A stretch of DNA of 64,000 nucleotides from Melastoma dodecandrum (GCA_029817715.1 JARUPY010000189.1:3038001-3102000), one strand, 5' to 3'. Positions 11,768 through 22,840 are shown, counted from the first letter of the stretch. Notes: generated from the sequence alone by a model not told the origin. Made by a program: numbers and translations.

Positions 11768-13171
11768 TCATTCGTTGAGGGCGACTAACTTTCGGAGTAG
11801 ATTCTCCAGGTTCTTGTCGGAAGACCCGCCTTCACGGGCAGCCTCCCTTGCCAGGCTCTTCCATTTCTTCGCATTCCCTTTGATGACCTCGCCCTTCTTG
11901 CCTCCCCCTAGAATCGTTTCCAAGCAATCCCTGATGTTTTCTGCCTCCACTATCCCCGTTTCGTTTTTGCTAAGTCTCACCCCAATCTTCCAGACGTCCA
12001 CCACGAGCTTCGCGTTTGTTAGTTGATCCGTCCATTGTGGGAAAGCTACCATTGGAACCCCGCAGATGAGGCCCTCGATTGTCGAGTTCCAACCACAGTG
12101 AGTTAGGAAGCAGCCGACCGACGAGTGCGACAGTACTTCCAGTTGCGAGCACCATGGGACTATGATCCCTTTCCCCTCCAACTCCAGCTCTTCAGGGGCA
12201 CTTATGCTGCTTTCTCCTGCTCTTTCGTTGTCTCCTTTGCTTCCGTGGCGAACAACCCACAAGAATGGCCGACCCGTCCCAAGCAAGCCCTTGGCCATTT
12301 CCTGCATTTGGGGCTTTGATAACACGGACAAGCTGCCAAAAGACACATAAATCACCGACCCATCTTCCTTTGTATTTAGCCAATGGACGTAATCCCTTGA
12401 GCTTTCCGAGAGTTCACCACCAAATGACTTGTCAGATGGATCCCCGCCCTCAGCGGATGCCACGGGCAACAGGGGACCGACTGCCACCAGCTCGATCCCC
12501 TCTATGGCTCTCAAAGGCTCAGACTCCAGTTCGTCGAATGTGTTCACAACCACGATGGGATCCTCCTCTTGCTTTAGATTCTCAATGTGGGACTCCATGA
12601 CTCTGAGACCAAAGGAGTGCTTTTCTCCAGGATTGAAGAATGACGGCACGTCCTGGCTCGTTAGAGGCGGCAATCCCGGCAGCAAAACTTCCTTCGACAG
12701 GCCATGCCCTGCATTGGTTATTTCGTCTGCCCTCCCATTGAAATAATAGTAATACACATCCAACACGGTGGCAGGCTGCGCCCATAGAAGCACTGACCGG
12801 ACCCTGAGCGAACGTGCTACCTGGCCCACCCAAGGGGCAATGGTGGTGTAAAACACACAGCCAAACCCTTTCTCATTCTCCGATTGAGAGCGAATAATCT
12901 CCCGAAGACACCGAGACCCCCGTTCAGTTGATTCCATCATGTAACGGTCGAATCCGTCACCTAACTCAAACCCTGTGTCATCGTAGCCATCGGAGTAGGA
13001 CAGGTAAGTGACACCAGGTAAGAACTCGGTGAGGCGACGCAGTGTGTAGGTGGAGGTGAGGAAGGATACACGAAAGCCATGGCGGACTAGGCGGTTCGTG
13101 AACTGGAGGGCTGGGTTGATGTGTCCCTGGCTGGGGAACGATACGACCAGGAAGTTGGAAGAAGTAGACAT
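11768..13171 (-). CDS. UDP-glycosyltransferase, UGT75-like, tandem paralogue
   Basis: A single-exon, 467-residue family-1 glycosyltransferase with His17 in 'FPSQGHINP' and a complete PSPG box at residues 340-383 (Trp340, 'THCGWNS', final Asp382-Gln383), indicating a UDP-sugar, probably UDP-glucose, donor. It aligns without a gap to the neighbour at 5420-6835 over 460 residues. Differences concentrate at residues 41-60, 71-80, 91-100 and 311-330, the loops that usually shape the acceptor pocket, so the two enzymes may differ in substrate. As in the paralogue, the usual catalytic Asp is replaced by Thr109. The start is supported by a TATA-like site 61 bp upstream. The LTR debris between the two genes shows the cluster has been spread apart by insertions. 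Confidence 0.95.
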   Translation of the reverse strand: MSTSSNFLVVSFPSQGHINPALQFTNRLVRHGFRVSFLTSTYTLRRLTEFLPGVTYLSYSDGYDDTGFELGDGFDRYMMESTERGSRCLREIIRSQSENEKGFGCVFYTTIAPWVGQVARSLRVRSVLLWAQPATVLDVYYYYFNGRADEITNAGHGLSKEVLLPGLPPLTSQDVPSFFNPGEKHSFGLRVMESHIENLKQEEDPIVVVNTFDELESEPLRAIEGIELVAVGPLLPVASAEGGDPSDKSFGGELSESSRDYVHWLNTKEDGSVIYVSFGSLSVLSKPQMQEMAKGLLGTGRPFLWVVRHGSKGDNERAGESSISAPEELELEGKGIIVPWCSQLEVLSHSSVGCFLTHCGWNSTIEGLICGVPMVAFPQWTDQLTNAKLVVDVWKIGVRLSKNETGIVEAENIRDCLETILGGGKKGEVIKGNAKKWKSLAREAAREGGSSDKNLENLLRKLVALNE

Positions 13172-13231
13172 CGTTTTTGCAACTTTTAAATGGTGAGATT
13201 GAATTTGAAATGCTCCAACCCGCTCGCCCTC

Positions 13232-13240
13232 TTATATAAA
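13232..13240 (-). promoter_or_regulatory. TATA box of the second UGT gene
   Basis: TTATATAA on the minus strand, ending 61 bp before the ATG at 13171. This is a normal TATA position for a plant gene with a short leader. Confidence 0.55.
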
Positions 13241-14401
13241 ATTTTGGATCCAATTTCGAAAAAAAAAAAAAAAATTTGAATACTTCGATTACAAGTTTAT
13301 AACTTTGCGGTTCGCTTCATATGGGAATTAATTAAATTACATACTTAAAGTATTAGTAAATTTTAAATTGCATTTATTTCTGTTAAGAGGGCACATTTAC
13401 CCATATTGGTTGGTGACACAGCAACATACATAGCTATTGTCCAATTTAGGTGCGTTGAGCTCAAAAATATAATAAAAGTTGGTATAGCATTTCGATTTTT
13501 TTTTTCTCTAATTTTTTTGCCTCTATTATATTTTTTTTAAAAGAAATTATTGACTAAACGTGAATAAATTTTAGAATTTTATATAATTTTGTGACTTTGT
13601 TGTCAGATCAGAACAAAACAAGCCAACAATTGTAAAAGGCTGGAAAAAGCTAGACGCAAGCAATGACCTCACTGCATGTAGCAGAAGGGATTTTATTTTG
13701 GTCATATAAATTAATTTATGAATAAAGTTAATACGATAATTTCTGGTTCCCGAAAGTACATGGGGGTCTATTATCTCTGTATTCCCCATGTGGTCGTGCA
13801 TGTGGATGTGCAGTCCCCTCACGAATTATTGCTTATTGTCATAAATATAAACCTGTCTGTGTATACGACAGAAAATCATTTATCAAACTTTCTGGAATGG
13901 AGAAAAAGTGTGGGGATAAAGAAGAAAAGAGAGACCGAGAAGCTTTGACAAGACAAGAGCAGGTAAGTCGTATTTCCCATGGCGATGGGTCGTTCGCCGG
14001 CGAAAACGTAACAAATTTTGATACGTCTTACACTTTGGAATCTCAATGGGGAAAATTGAAACTTTTAACTACTTACTAGAAGATAAACACTAAAGAAAAT
14101 CGAAGCTCAAAGTACCAAAATTCACTTTTTGTCAAGAATACTAGTTATCAAAATGGAGACGGCGCTGCCAGTGCCATTCATGTATTAGAAGTTGCTTTTA
14201 CAATCGGTCGAAATCACTTGTCCCAAGACTGACATAAGAATGGTGTCGGGTGGCTGATAGATTAACTGAGTCGGGGGCTCCACTTTTCTTCTCTATTTAG
14301 GTCTCCTAAAAGATTTCACCACCAAGGAAAGCCATGCATTTTGTTTGGGCTTTCTCAGACTTTAGATGAGAACTGGTAAGGGGAGGCCGACCAAATTGTA
14401 T
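13241..14401. other. AT-rich intergenic region between the UGT promoter and the MULE
   Basis: No coding homology recognised. Contains an A-run at 13259-13274 and ordinary AT-rich sequence up to the MULE target site. Confidence 0.45.
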
Positions 14402-14411
14402 GTGCCGGCGA
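14402..14411 (+). repeat. Left 10-bp target site duplication of the MULE
   Basis: GTGCCGGCGA immediately before the GGAAGCGGC terminus. The matching copy GTGTTGGCGA follows the right terminus at 24107-24116, with two C-to-T differences. MULEs typically make 8-11 bp duplications. Confidence 0.85.
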
Positions 14412-15534
14412 GGAAGCGGCTAACGTTACGTGCACATAACGTTACGTAGTTTACTAAATTTCATCATTCGGTTAGTAAAATTTACTAAATTTTTTAGTAA
14501 GTTTTACTAAACAGTGACATTTTTTTTAGTAAAATCGTTAGTAATCGGATACTAATGGGGTTAGTAAATTACTAATGAAATTTACTAACCCCGTTAGTAT
14601 TCGATTACTAACGTTACTAACCTCGTTAGTATCCGATTACTAACGTTACTAACCCCGTTAATACCGGATTACGAACGTTACTAACCCCGTTAGTATCCGA
14701 TTACTAACGATTTTACGAATGAAGACCGATTTTTTAGTAAAAACGTTAGTAATCGAATACTAACGGGGTTAGTATTGTTAGTAATCGGATACTAACGGGG
14801 TTAGTAAATTACTAATGAAATTTACTAACCCCGTTAGTATCGGATTACTAACAATACTAACCCCGTTTGTATCCGATTACTAACGTTACTAACCCCGTTA
14901 GTACCGGATTACTAACGTTTTTACTAAATTTCATTAGTAATCAAATACTAACGGGGTTAGTAACGTTAGTAATCGGATACTAACGGGGTTAGTAACGTTA
15001 GTAATCGGATACTAACGGGGTTAGTAACGTTAGTAATCGGATACTAACGGGGTTAGTAAATTTCATATGTATTTTACTAACTCCGTTAGTATCCGATTAC
15101 TAACAATTTGTCTAAAAAGTCACTGTTCATGTATAGTAAAAAATTAGTAATTGTATTTGTAAAAGTGCGAAAGTTTTAGTAATCATTTACTAACATTTGG
15201 TTAAGATTTAGTAAATTACCGTTCAAATTTAGTAAAATTGTTAGTAAATGTCCGCTAGGTTTAGTAACGCGTTACTAAATAGTTTAGTAATTTACTAAAC
15301 GTAACAGTGAACTCCGAACCTAATTAGTAACCTTTGGCCGATGTGAAATTACGTAAATGCCCCCGTTCGTTTTTACTAAAGGTTTTACTAACCTAGGTAC
15401 TAACCCATTGTTTTGCGTTGGCGGGCGTCGTTGGCGGGCGTCGTTGGCATCCGTCGTCCTCCCTGTGCGTGCCTCCCCTCCGACCGTCCCCTCCGACCGC
15501 ATTCTCTCGGCGTCCCCTCCGAGAAGTTTTCCTC
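14412..15534. repeat. Left terminal inverted repeat of the MULE
   Basis: Pairs with 22970-24106. From outside in: the GGAAGCGGCTAACGTTACGT tip; an AT-rich TTTAGTAAA stretch; the heptamer array (about 14537-15105); a second stretch with TTAGTAA motifs (15120-15310); and a GC-rich block starting near 15357 whose sequence matches the other arm up to about 15534. Confidence 0.92.
14537..15105. repeat. Heptamer dyad array, left arm
   Basis: About fifteen units of roughly 32 bp in both orientations. Each unit reads GTTAGTA - ATCGGA - TACTAAC - GGG - GTTAGTA, so neighbouring heptamers form nested hairpin-capable dyads. Orientation switches several times along the array. Such regular subterminal sites are the natural candidates for transposase binding. 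Confidence 0.9.
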
Positions 15535-16325
15535 CGACCGTCCCCTCCGAGCACATTCCTTGTCGGCGTTCCCTCCGAGAAGTTTCCCTCCGACCGTCCC
15601 CTCCGAGCACATTCCTTGTCGGCATTCCCTCCGAGAAGTTTCCCTCCGACCGCATTCCTCTCGGCGGTCGGTGCTGCAGTTGCCTCATTCGGAGGAAGCA
15701 TGGGTAACGTAGTAGGAGATGCGGGTGTCTCGAAGGCAGATGCACCAGCTGTGGTTGTTATGGAGGATGCAGCAGCTGTGACACGGTTGTGATCTGTCGG
15801 ATTTTCCAGTGAAGGATGTTTGCAACTCCTCGATCCGAATACGGCGACGATTGTTGCTGAGAGGAAGATTCGCCGGTGTGGAAGTTATTCTGCCGGCTGT
15901 TGGGGTAAAGTAAAAGTTGTTAGGTTTGATTTCGATGGGAAGTTAATGCCGTAGTGAAGTGTGCTGCCTGCCATATCCCAGTGTGTTAGTGAAGTTAGCT
16001 GCGAAATTCACAGGTGTGCTGCAGGTGATCTGCAAGTGTTGACACTGAATGCTGCTAAACGAATGATCTAGATCAGCATTGGCTCATAGCAATTTCTATT
16101 ACCTTTGATTTTTTTTACAGCCTCTAAATGACGAACAAGATGTGTGCATATGTTCGAATGAGTTGGTGGATACATTCAACCTAGGATGCAAGGGTGTCGA
16201 GTCGCATTCCACTCTTGAAGAAATGGAATTTGTCTTCAACCAAGAGCACGCAACATTCGATAAATGCTTTCTTACCTTCATGCATATATTTGCTTGATTT
16301 GCAGCCAAGTGTTTGGGAATACTAA
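15340..16325 (+). promoter_or_regulatory. Probable promoter and leader of the MULE transposase
   Basis: The GC-rich inner block of the terminal repeat (about 15410-15700), followed by leader sequence with plausible intron acceptors (TTTTTTACAG near 16120 and TGTTTGCAG near 16364), precedes the transposase reading frame. The same block in the other arm faces the protease gene. Open frames through it (starting at the shared ATG at 15357) show composition-driven Pro/Arg/Ser-rich peptides and I do not call them genes. Confidence 0.45.
15477..15665 (+). repeat. 56-bp GC-rich tandem repeat at the inner edge of the left arm
   Basis: Units begin CCTCCGACCG and pass through CCCCTCCGAGCACATTCC to GAGAAGTTTC. 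Two near-identical units cover about 15532-15643, and a diverged unit lies before them. The right arm lacks this expansion and carries instead a short GGGAGGACGACGCAAAG repeat (22918-22975). Confidence 0.8.
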
Positions 16326-18445
16326 ATGCAGTATCTGTCCCTTAATTTACGATATGTGTTTGCAGGTGAGAAGGATAGAAATGACTTCCTCAATATACTT
16401 AGGGATATGAATGAAGATCAGTTGATGAATATGTCATTTTGTACTGATGAAGAAGTTGAAGAGTTCATTAAAATGTACGCAACGGTGCATGGATTTTCAA
16501 TTAGGAAAAGGGATCGTCAGAAAGTGAGAAATGGAGAATGTGTCATGAGAAAGTGGGTTTGCTCAAGGGAAGGTGTATGTTCTGATTCAGCTATGTTGAC
16601 GGCCAATAGTCGGGTAAGGGCGTCTATGAGGACATCTTGCAACTGTTTCTTCAAAGCTAGAGTTGACGAGACTGAAGAATGGAAGTTTGTAGCACTTCAG
16701 TTGAAGCACAATCATGAAATGGTGAGTAACGGGCTGTCTTATTTCATGCGAGAAAGGCGGAACATTTCAGACGAAGATATGACATTTATAACCCGAATGC
16801 TTGATGTTGGGTTTAGACAGTGTGATATTATGCGGCTACTTGTACACGTATCTGGTGGACATCCGCGTGTTAGTTTCTCAATAACAGGAAGCTTAAGGAA
16901 GACTCAGTTGGGAGTACTGGCGGTTGTGATTCTGTGCTAGCATATCTTCTTTGTAGGAGAAATAGCGACCCGGGTATGGCCTTTTACACATTTGTCGAGA
17001 AGAATGAAGTGAGTCGCATATATTGGGCGGACAGTACTTCAATAGCTGATTACCAAATTTTTGGTGATGTCGTGGCTTTCGACTCTACTTTTAAGACGAA
17101 CAAATATGGAATGCAAATGGTCATCATCGTGGGTGTGAATCATCATCATCAGACAACCGTATTTGGGGCTGCCTTGATGGCTTCTGAAACCATTGCTGAT
17201 TATACTTGGCTATTGCAGACTCATACATTGGTCATGGGAGGAAAACACCCGATAAGTGTTGTAACTGACGCCGACAAGGCGATGATTGCTTCCGTGAGAG
17301 AAGTGTGGCCAACTGCTAGGCACAGGTTATGCCTTTGGCATTTCAGCAGGAACATTACGCGCCGTGTACAGGATGCAGGCATGCGACGACGTATATCCTC
17401 TTTCATGTATAACAGTAGACCATCCGAAGAAGTTGAAGAAGAGTGGAATTCTTTAATGACACATACAGGTACGATAAGTACCAGATGGCTACAACAGATT
17501 TATGATTGCAGACATATGTGGTGGCAAACGTATCTTCATGGACATTTTTGGGCGGAGCTTAGAAGCACTCAACGGTGCGAAAGGATGCACCGATATATGA
17601 AGGAATATGTGAATGTAAATCATAAGCTTTATGATTTCGTACACAATTTTGAGCGTGCAGTTGAAGATATTCGTCACAAGGAATATGAGGAGGACTTCAA
17701 GTCATCTCAGAAATCTTTAAGGTGTATTACCATGCTGCGCCGACTTGAGGAGGATGCGCGTCGCATATATACAATGAAGTCTTTTCGTAAGGTTCAGGCT
17801 GAGATACAGAAGGAATCAAAATTTTATGTAGAAGAAGTACTAGACGGAAACATTGCCATGGTGTACACTCTGTCGTGTTATGATGGTGAGCAACGGTGCG
17901 TGCAATGTACATCCGCGAAGTCTTCTATCCAACTGAGCTGCAGTTGCTTACATTTTGAGACATTTGGTTTTCCATGTTCCCACCTATTCCACGTTGCCAA
18001 AATAGAAGGGTTCTTGTCCATACCTAGTCATCTGGTAAAGCAAAGGTGGACAATGGACGCCAAGAAAACAAGTGATGCTCTATTTTCACACCAGGATAAC
18101 GGTGTGAACGTTGATGATTTGCGCCAGGGTATATTGATGACATCTTGCAGACGTATGTGCTTCTTGGCAGGAAAATCGGACAACTCATTCCGTAAATTGC
18201 GGAAACAAATTGAAAGTTGGACGGCGGAGTTGGAGCTTAGTTGCGGTGATGATGAAGGTAAGAAGACAGATGATGATGGCAAAGAGTATGTTTTTACCTC
18301 ATCCAAAATGCGCAGTGTTTTCGGCAATCCTCGATCTCCTAAACAATATGGTGTCAACAACTTTTGTGATGTCAATCCGCGTAGTGAAGGTACATCGGAG
18401 CAGATTTGTAATGATAACTCTGTGTTTGGTGTGTGGAATATGTAA
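16326..18445 (+). pseudogene. MULE transposase (FAR1/MuDR type), one frameshift
   Basis: The first frame (16326-16878) carries a FAR1-type DNA-binding domain: 'EEVEEFIKMYATVHGF', a Cys-containing zinc-binding core near 16560-16660, and 'KHNHEM' at about 16703. The second frame (from about 16880 to 18445) holds the MULE catalytic domain with first Asp in 'AFDSTFK' (about 17077), second Asp in 'VVTDADKAM', the 'RLCLWHF' Cys-His motif, and Glu in 'RCERMHRYMKE'. A SWIM zinc finger follows ('CSCLHFETFGFPCSH', about 17938-17982). The frames must be joined at about 16873-16884, where one base appears to be missing; the gap is too short for an intron. All catalytic and zinc residues remain, so the lesion may be recent or a sequencing error. 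The protein would act in the nucleus, binding the element ends and cutting DNA. The likely real start is an upstream exon or the ATG near 16410. Confidence 0.9.
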
Positions 18446-18601
18446 TCTTGAAATTCATCCCTTCTCATTGAATCAGTGATGAAAGTATTACATCAATCTG
18501 GCATGACATCCCCTGTTTTTACAGAAATTACATCCCCTGCTGGAAACAAAATGCATGCCCCTGGTTATATATAAATGCATGCCTATGGTTACAAGTCATC
18601 C

Positions 18602-18651
18602 CCGGAAGCGGCTTACGTTACGGTTACGTAACGTAACGTTAGCCGCTTCGG
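18602..18651. repeat. Internal palindrome built from MULE terminal tips
   Basis: CCGGAAGCGGCTTACGTTACG and its near-perfect reverse complement, ending CCGCTTCGG, are separated by about 9 bases. The arms match the outermost 20 bases of the element termini (GGAAGCGGCTAACGTTACGT). It lies exactly between the 3' ends of the two convergent genes. No target duplication flanks it. Confidence 0.9.
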
Positions 18652-18769
18652 AATGTGCCCACATATAAACTACATTTCCACGTAATCTACAAGGATATAC
18701 GACCTAACAGCTTTGTACAGCGGACCCAAATCAAAAAATTAAGGTGCATCTGCGTTCGCTGAGTAATTG

Positions 18770-21700
18770 TTAGGCAGCTATGTTGACGGCCCCTGTTGTG
18801 GAGCTACTGTCATCCTGGCGTTTCCTCTTGATTGTGGTTTTGTCTTTCACCCTCTGATATATAACCTTTCGAATGTCATTTCCAGACCACTTTATCAGGG
18901 ATATCACCAGCTTTAGCCTATCTGTAACACCTACATTCTAAGGTGTGACAACGCAATGAAGTTAGTTATGCAAGCATATTTGGATAACAATAGGTATAGA
19001 CGGCGTTACCATACCACAGTCTCAGCTCCTTTCGGTGGTTCGGGCAATGACATGAAATTCATGACATATAATCCACAATCATTGCTGAAAACATCAAAAC
19101 ATACGAACGTATATGTAAGTATGTATAACTACTGATTTCGGAAGTGTATGACATACTCTATTTACGGGTGACCGGCCGCCATTTGGTCAGGCACATTTGT
19201 TGGATAAATTATAGGCCAGGAGCAGATGTCCGGGATTTGAAAACCTTTCATGTTGGATTTCACCTGATTTTCTTGCATGATGACAGATAGAAGTTTAATA
19301 ACACGGCGATGTTGGTCTGCTCTCCCATGTAGGTTGCTAAGCTTGTTGTTAATTGTGTCCAATATGAACACTTCGGATGACCTGAATGAGAGAACTTGTA
19401 ATGTCCAGTGTGTTTCGGATATGCAAACCGGAATATATATCTGCAATCATCATAACAAGTTATATGGCAGACAGAATTACAACTCTAATGTATAATTACA
19501 AACAACATTTAGTAATATTCAGTACAAAGATCTTTGATGGAATGATTACCCATTCAACTTCATTATTCCTCCCGATGTGTGCCCTATAATGTGAATATAG
19601 GTTTGCCGCATCTGATTTTGAAATGTTGGGCATGTTGTAACCACTGTATTGGTTGGCTGCCAGATTCTATTGCAGAACAAATCATTGGACAGAAGATTCT
19701 TTAAAACAGTGCAAATGCAGATGTGCCTTAGGATAAGACAAACTAACCCCTAACCAACTCGTGAGATACCAATATTTCTTCTTTGCAGGATCCACATCTC
19801 TCTGGAGCATCATCGCGTGGAAGTCGATGATCTGTGTCGGCAATTGCAACTTGTCATGACGTGCATCCCGCAAAATATGTTCAGTGATGTATAAGTAATT
19901 CTTACATCACTGTCTATCCAAGCATTTGGTTTGAGTGTCAGTATGGATGATCGATTGACATGGACAAAGTCCGTGGTACACAAACATTCACTGCATTCAA
20001 ACAGGAAATAAAAGTTGGCAGCTTACAAAGAAAACTAAAATAATAATCCAATACATGAAGGCCAAAGTGAATGAAACAAACCTATGATCCCTGCCCTCAT
20101 TCCATGCATACTCTAAGATATTCCATTGAGCTGGCGTAAAAGTTTTCACCTCACTCACGGGCATATCCGTTGGAATGATCTTTTTAATTGCCTAAAAAGG
20201 AAAAATTACAACAACATATCAAAGCTGCTGACTTCACGCTCTTGCCCCGGTTACGTGTTTCCATTCAGAGGTAATCCGTTGTTATACCTCAGGTACTGCT
20301 GTGCCTTTGCGTTTCCTTGTTCGCGTCAGTGGTTTCAGCTCTTGAAAGCTGAGGGCTTCCTCTCCGCCGTACGACGTGTAAGTCTTCTGTTGAAGACATT
20401 TGTGGTAGATGAACCACTTTCCTGTAACCAATGACCACATAAAATAGGAGCTTAGACAGGTATCCCATATTCTTGATCATAAATGCTATCCAAATGTGAC
20501 AACAGTACTTACCTTGACAACCACAACAGATTCTTCTCCTGCTATGTTACAAACTTCATCTTGAACCAACACTGGCCTAGGCAGCGTATCTGGATCTCCA
20601 ATCTCGTCGTTCGCTTTGTCATCTTCACTTACTTCTCCTTCTCCTATCTTCTCTTTGCCTTTGGGTGCAGTGCCAAGATTTTCATCTGTCGATACATCTC
20701 CTGTTTCTTCAGGTTTCATCTTTGGCCTAAGGTAGAACTTCACCTCTTCCTCGGATTTTGTCATTTCAAAGTCAGATGTACACTCAGGAACGTTTAAATT
20801 ACCCTTGCCCATCATTGCGCCCAACTTGTTCAGTGTCCGCGCGAGTCGTAACTCACGAACATCTGAGTAATCGTCACTACCCTCCGGGAGTGGCTGTCCT
20901 ACCTGAGAAGGTTGGAAGGGCACCAAGCTTCTTTCGGATACCATCGTCGATCCCACCTCACATACCTGTATAACCTCCCTCGGCTTCTCTAAACCCCGAG
21001 CAGTAGGTGGCGAGGCAGTCTCTTCGACAGGGCATGACTCATTTGATTGATCAACACCTATCTCCTCGACATCACAATTCACTGGATCATCTACATCATC
21101 ACCTCCCCCTTCGCCATCTTCCACATTTTCACAAGATGCAGGACTCAACCTCTTTTCAGGGTGGGGTTGACTCTTTGGAATATCAGAATCAGGTCTGATT
21201 CTTCGCAATTCGATAAGAATCAGACCTAATCTCCGTAGTATGTCGATGTTACTGCCTTGCAGGACTCTAACAGCGAATTCCAAACTCTGTTTACAGCAAA
21301 GGTCTATCTTACACCAATGTAAAAGGGAAAATCATTGACATTTAAATTGTACATCGCGATGACTTTCAACTTACCTTCAACCGCCGCATTACAGCAATCA
21401 TAGTCTCCGAGTCGTGGACCAAGTCGGCTTCTTCATCTGCCACATTCGGCAATTCGTTCGCATCCTGTTAAGTGTATTAACATCAGTATACCACGGAACG
21501 AATACAACTATACAAAACAATTCAGGTATTGTGCCTCGAAATGTAAAAATAATTGGACTAAGAACTTACAATATATGTTGCTTCAACATTACAGCCTTTG
21601 AAAACGCATTTCAGCCGATCGTCGTCCTAATCTTGACAAAGTGGCAATGACCTGTTCTTCTTTCCTAACATATCGGCAGCCTTGGACACTTTACTAGCAT

Positions 21701-22840
21701 AGAATAACTGCATTATACACAACATGAACGCTTGCTGGTTAAAAGAACAACGAATGGTGATGAGTTCATTAACATCAGTGGGCAGAATATATTAACAAAG
21801 TCGTATCATACAAATGCTCACCACAAGTATTTGCACGCAACCCCCGATGTATCTTGCTTCATTCTGTTGATATGTCTTAACTTGGGCACACAAGTTATCA
21901 AGAACATGAGTTGCCCAATCAAATTTGCAGATTGCATTCACATCGCGGGTTGCAAGCAAGTACTCCTCGTGGATATCGAAGCTCGTTGTTGGGCACAAAT
22001 AGCAACCTATGATGAAAATGACTACATCTACTCTCCACAACTCGTCCGGAGCAGTTCTTGAGAGCAGACTACTCTCAACAGATTTCAAAGAAATTTTACC
22101 TCGTCTTAGGTGTCCCTTTAGCTCTTCTCTTACGGTTTCCATGTGACCGCTAAATGGGACACCAACCTTTGTAGATGGTATGCCAATTAGGTCATGTACA
22201 TCAGTAGAGAGCAGGGGTTGTTTCACACCATCGATCACCATAACCCTCTTATGTGGATCGAACAGCTTCAAACACAACTTCACTGCGCTGTGATTCACCT
22301 GCCTACTTGCCAGACGAAGAAGACCATCAAAACCTAACTCTTTTAACGCTGACCTCCTCTCCTCATCGAATGTGTCCAGGACCGACATTAACTTCTTTGG
22401 ACTACATCGAGTATACAGGTAATCCTGTAATAGTAGAACCACAGAATGCAGACTAACACCGTTACTATTAATGACAGGCAAAATCAAGAAAACAGGGACA
22501 GGGAACACTAACTTACCAGACCAACACGTACTCTTCTAGCCTTTTTCTTTTTCGAACTCTCAGGAGTGTTTGCATTTCCAGCGGCCAATTCAGCATCTCC
22601 TTCAATCTCTGTCGTAACAGAACAGAAGCGGATTTCAACAGACCACAAATCAAGAAATCCTAACATACCAACACCTTAACACAATGAAACCACAATCTTC
22701 AACCATTTACAGAAACTAAATTCCTAATAATCACTCTCCAATCGCAAACGGAAAGAGACGGGTCGACGGTGATGATTAGGGTTTCGGGATACACGTCAAT
22801 ACGGAGACGACAAACACAATGCGCTCTCACCTGACGCCAT
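18770..22840 (-). CDS. ULP1-like C48 cysteine protease gene of the MULE, about ten or more exons
   Basis: Read right to left. A 10-bp first coding exon (22831-22840) is followed by exon 2 (22517-22608) with a KKKKARR nuclear-localisation-like run. Exon 3 (21822-22424) encodes the conserved N-terminal region of transposon ULPs, with 'CSPKKL', 'ELGFDGLL' and 'YLCPTTS'. Smaller exons lie near 21640-21710, 21380-21468, 20515-21290 (acidic), 20290-20424, 20092-20194 and 19910-19996. The C-terminal exons carry the peptidase: His in 'ETHWTLQVL' and Asp in 'FILDTI' (19162-19470), Gln in 'NVPDQ', and nucleophile Cys in 'NDCGLYVMNF' (exon starting at 19084). Probable last coding exon ends at 18770. ULP1 enzymes cleave SUMO from proteins. 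A missing base near 19900 may break the frame. Exon limits are by eye. Confidence 0.82.

Noticed and set aside
14921..15080. TACTAAC runs as deliberate splicing branch points
   Set aside because: The heptamer equals the yeast branch-point consensus, but it occurs in both orientations and is better explained by the dyad repeat structure.
15320..15792. Several overlapping open frames on both strands in the GC-rich inner terminal repeat, coding for Pro/Arg/Ser-rich peptides
   Set aside because: All six frames stay open because the sequence is GC-rich and tandemly repeated in a 56-bp unit. There is no domain, and the arms share only the first part. Better explained as promoter/leader sequence.
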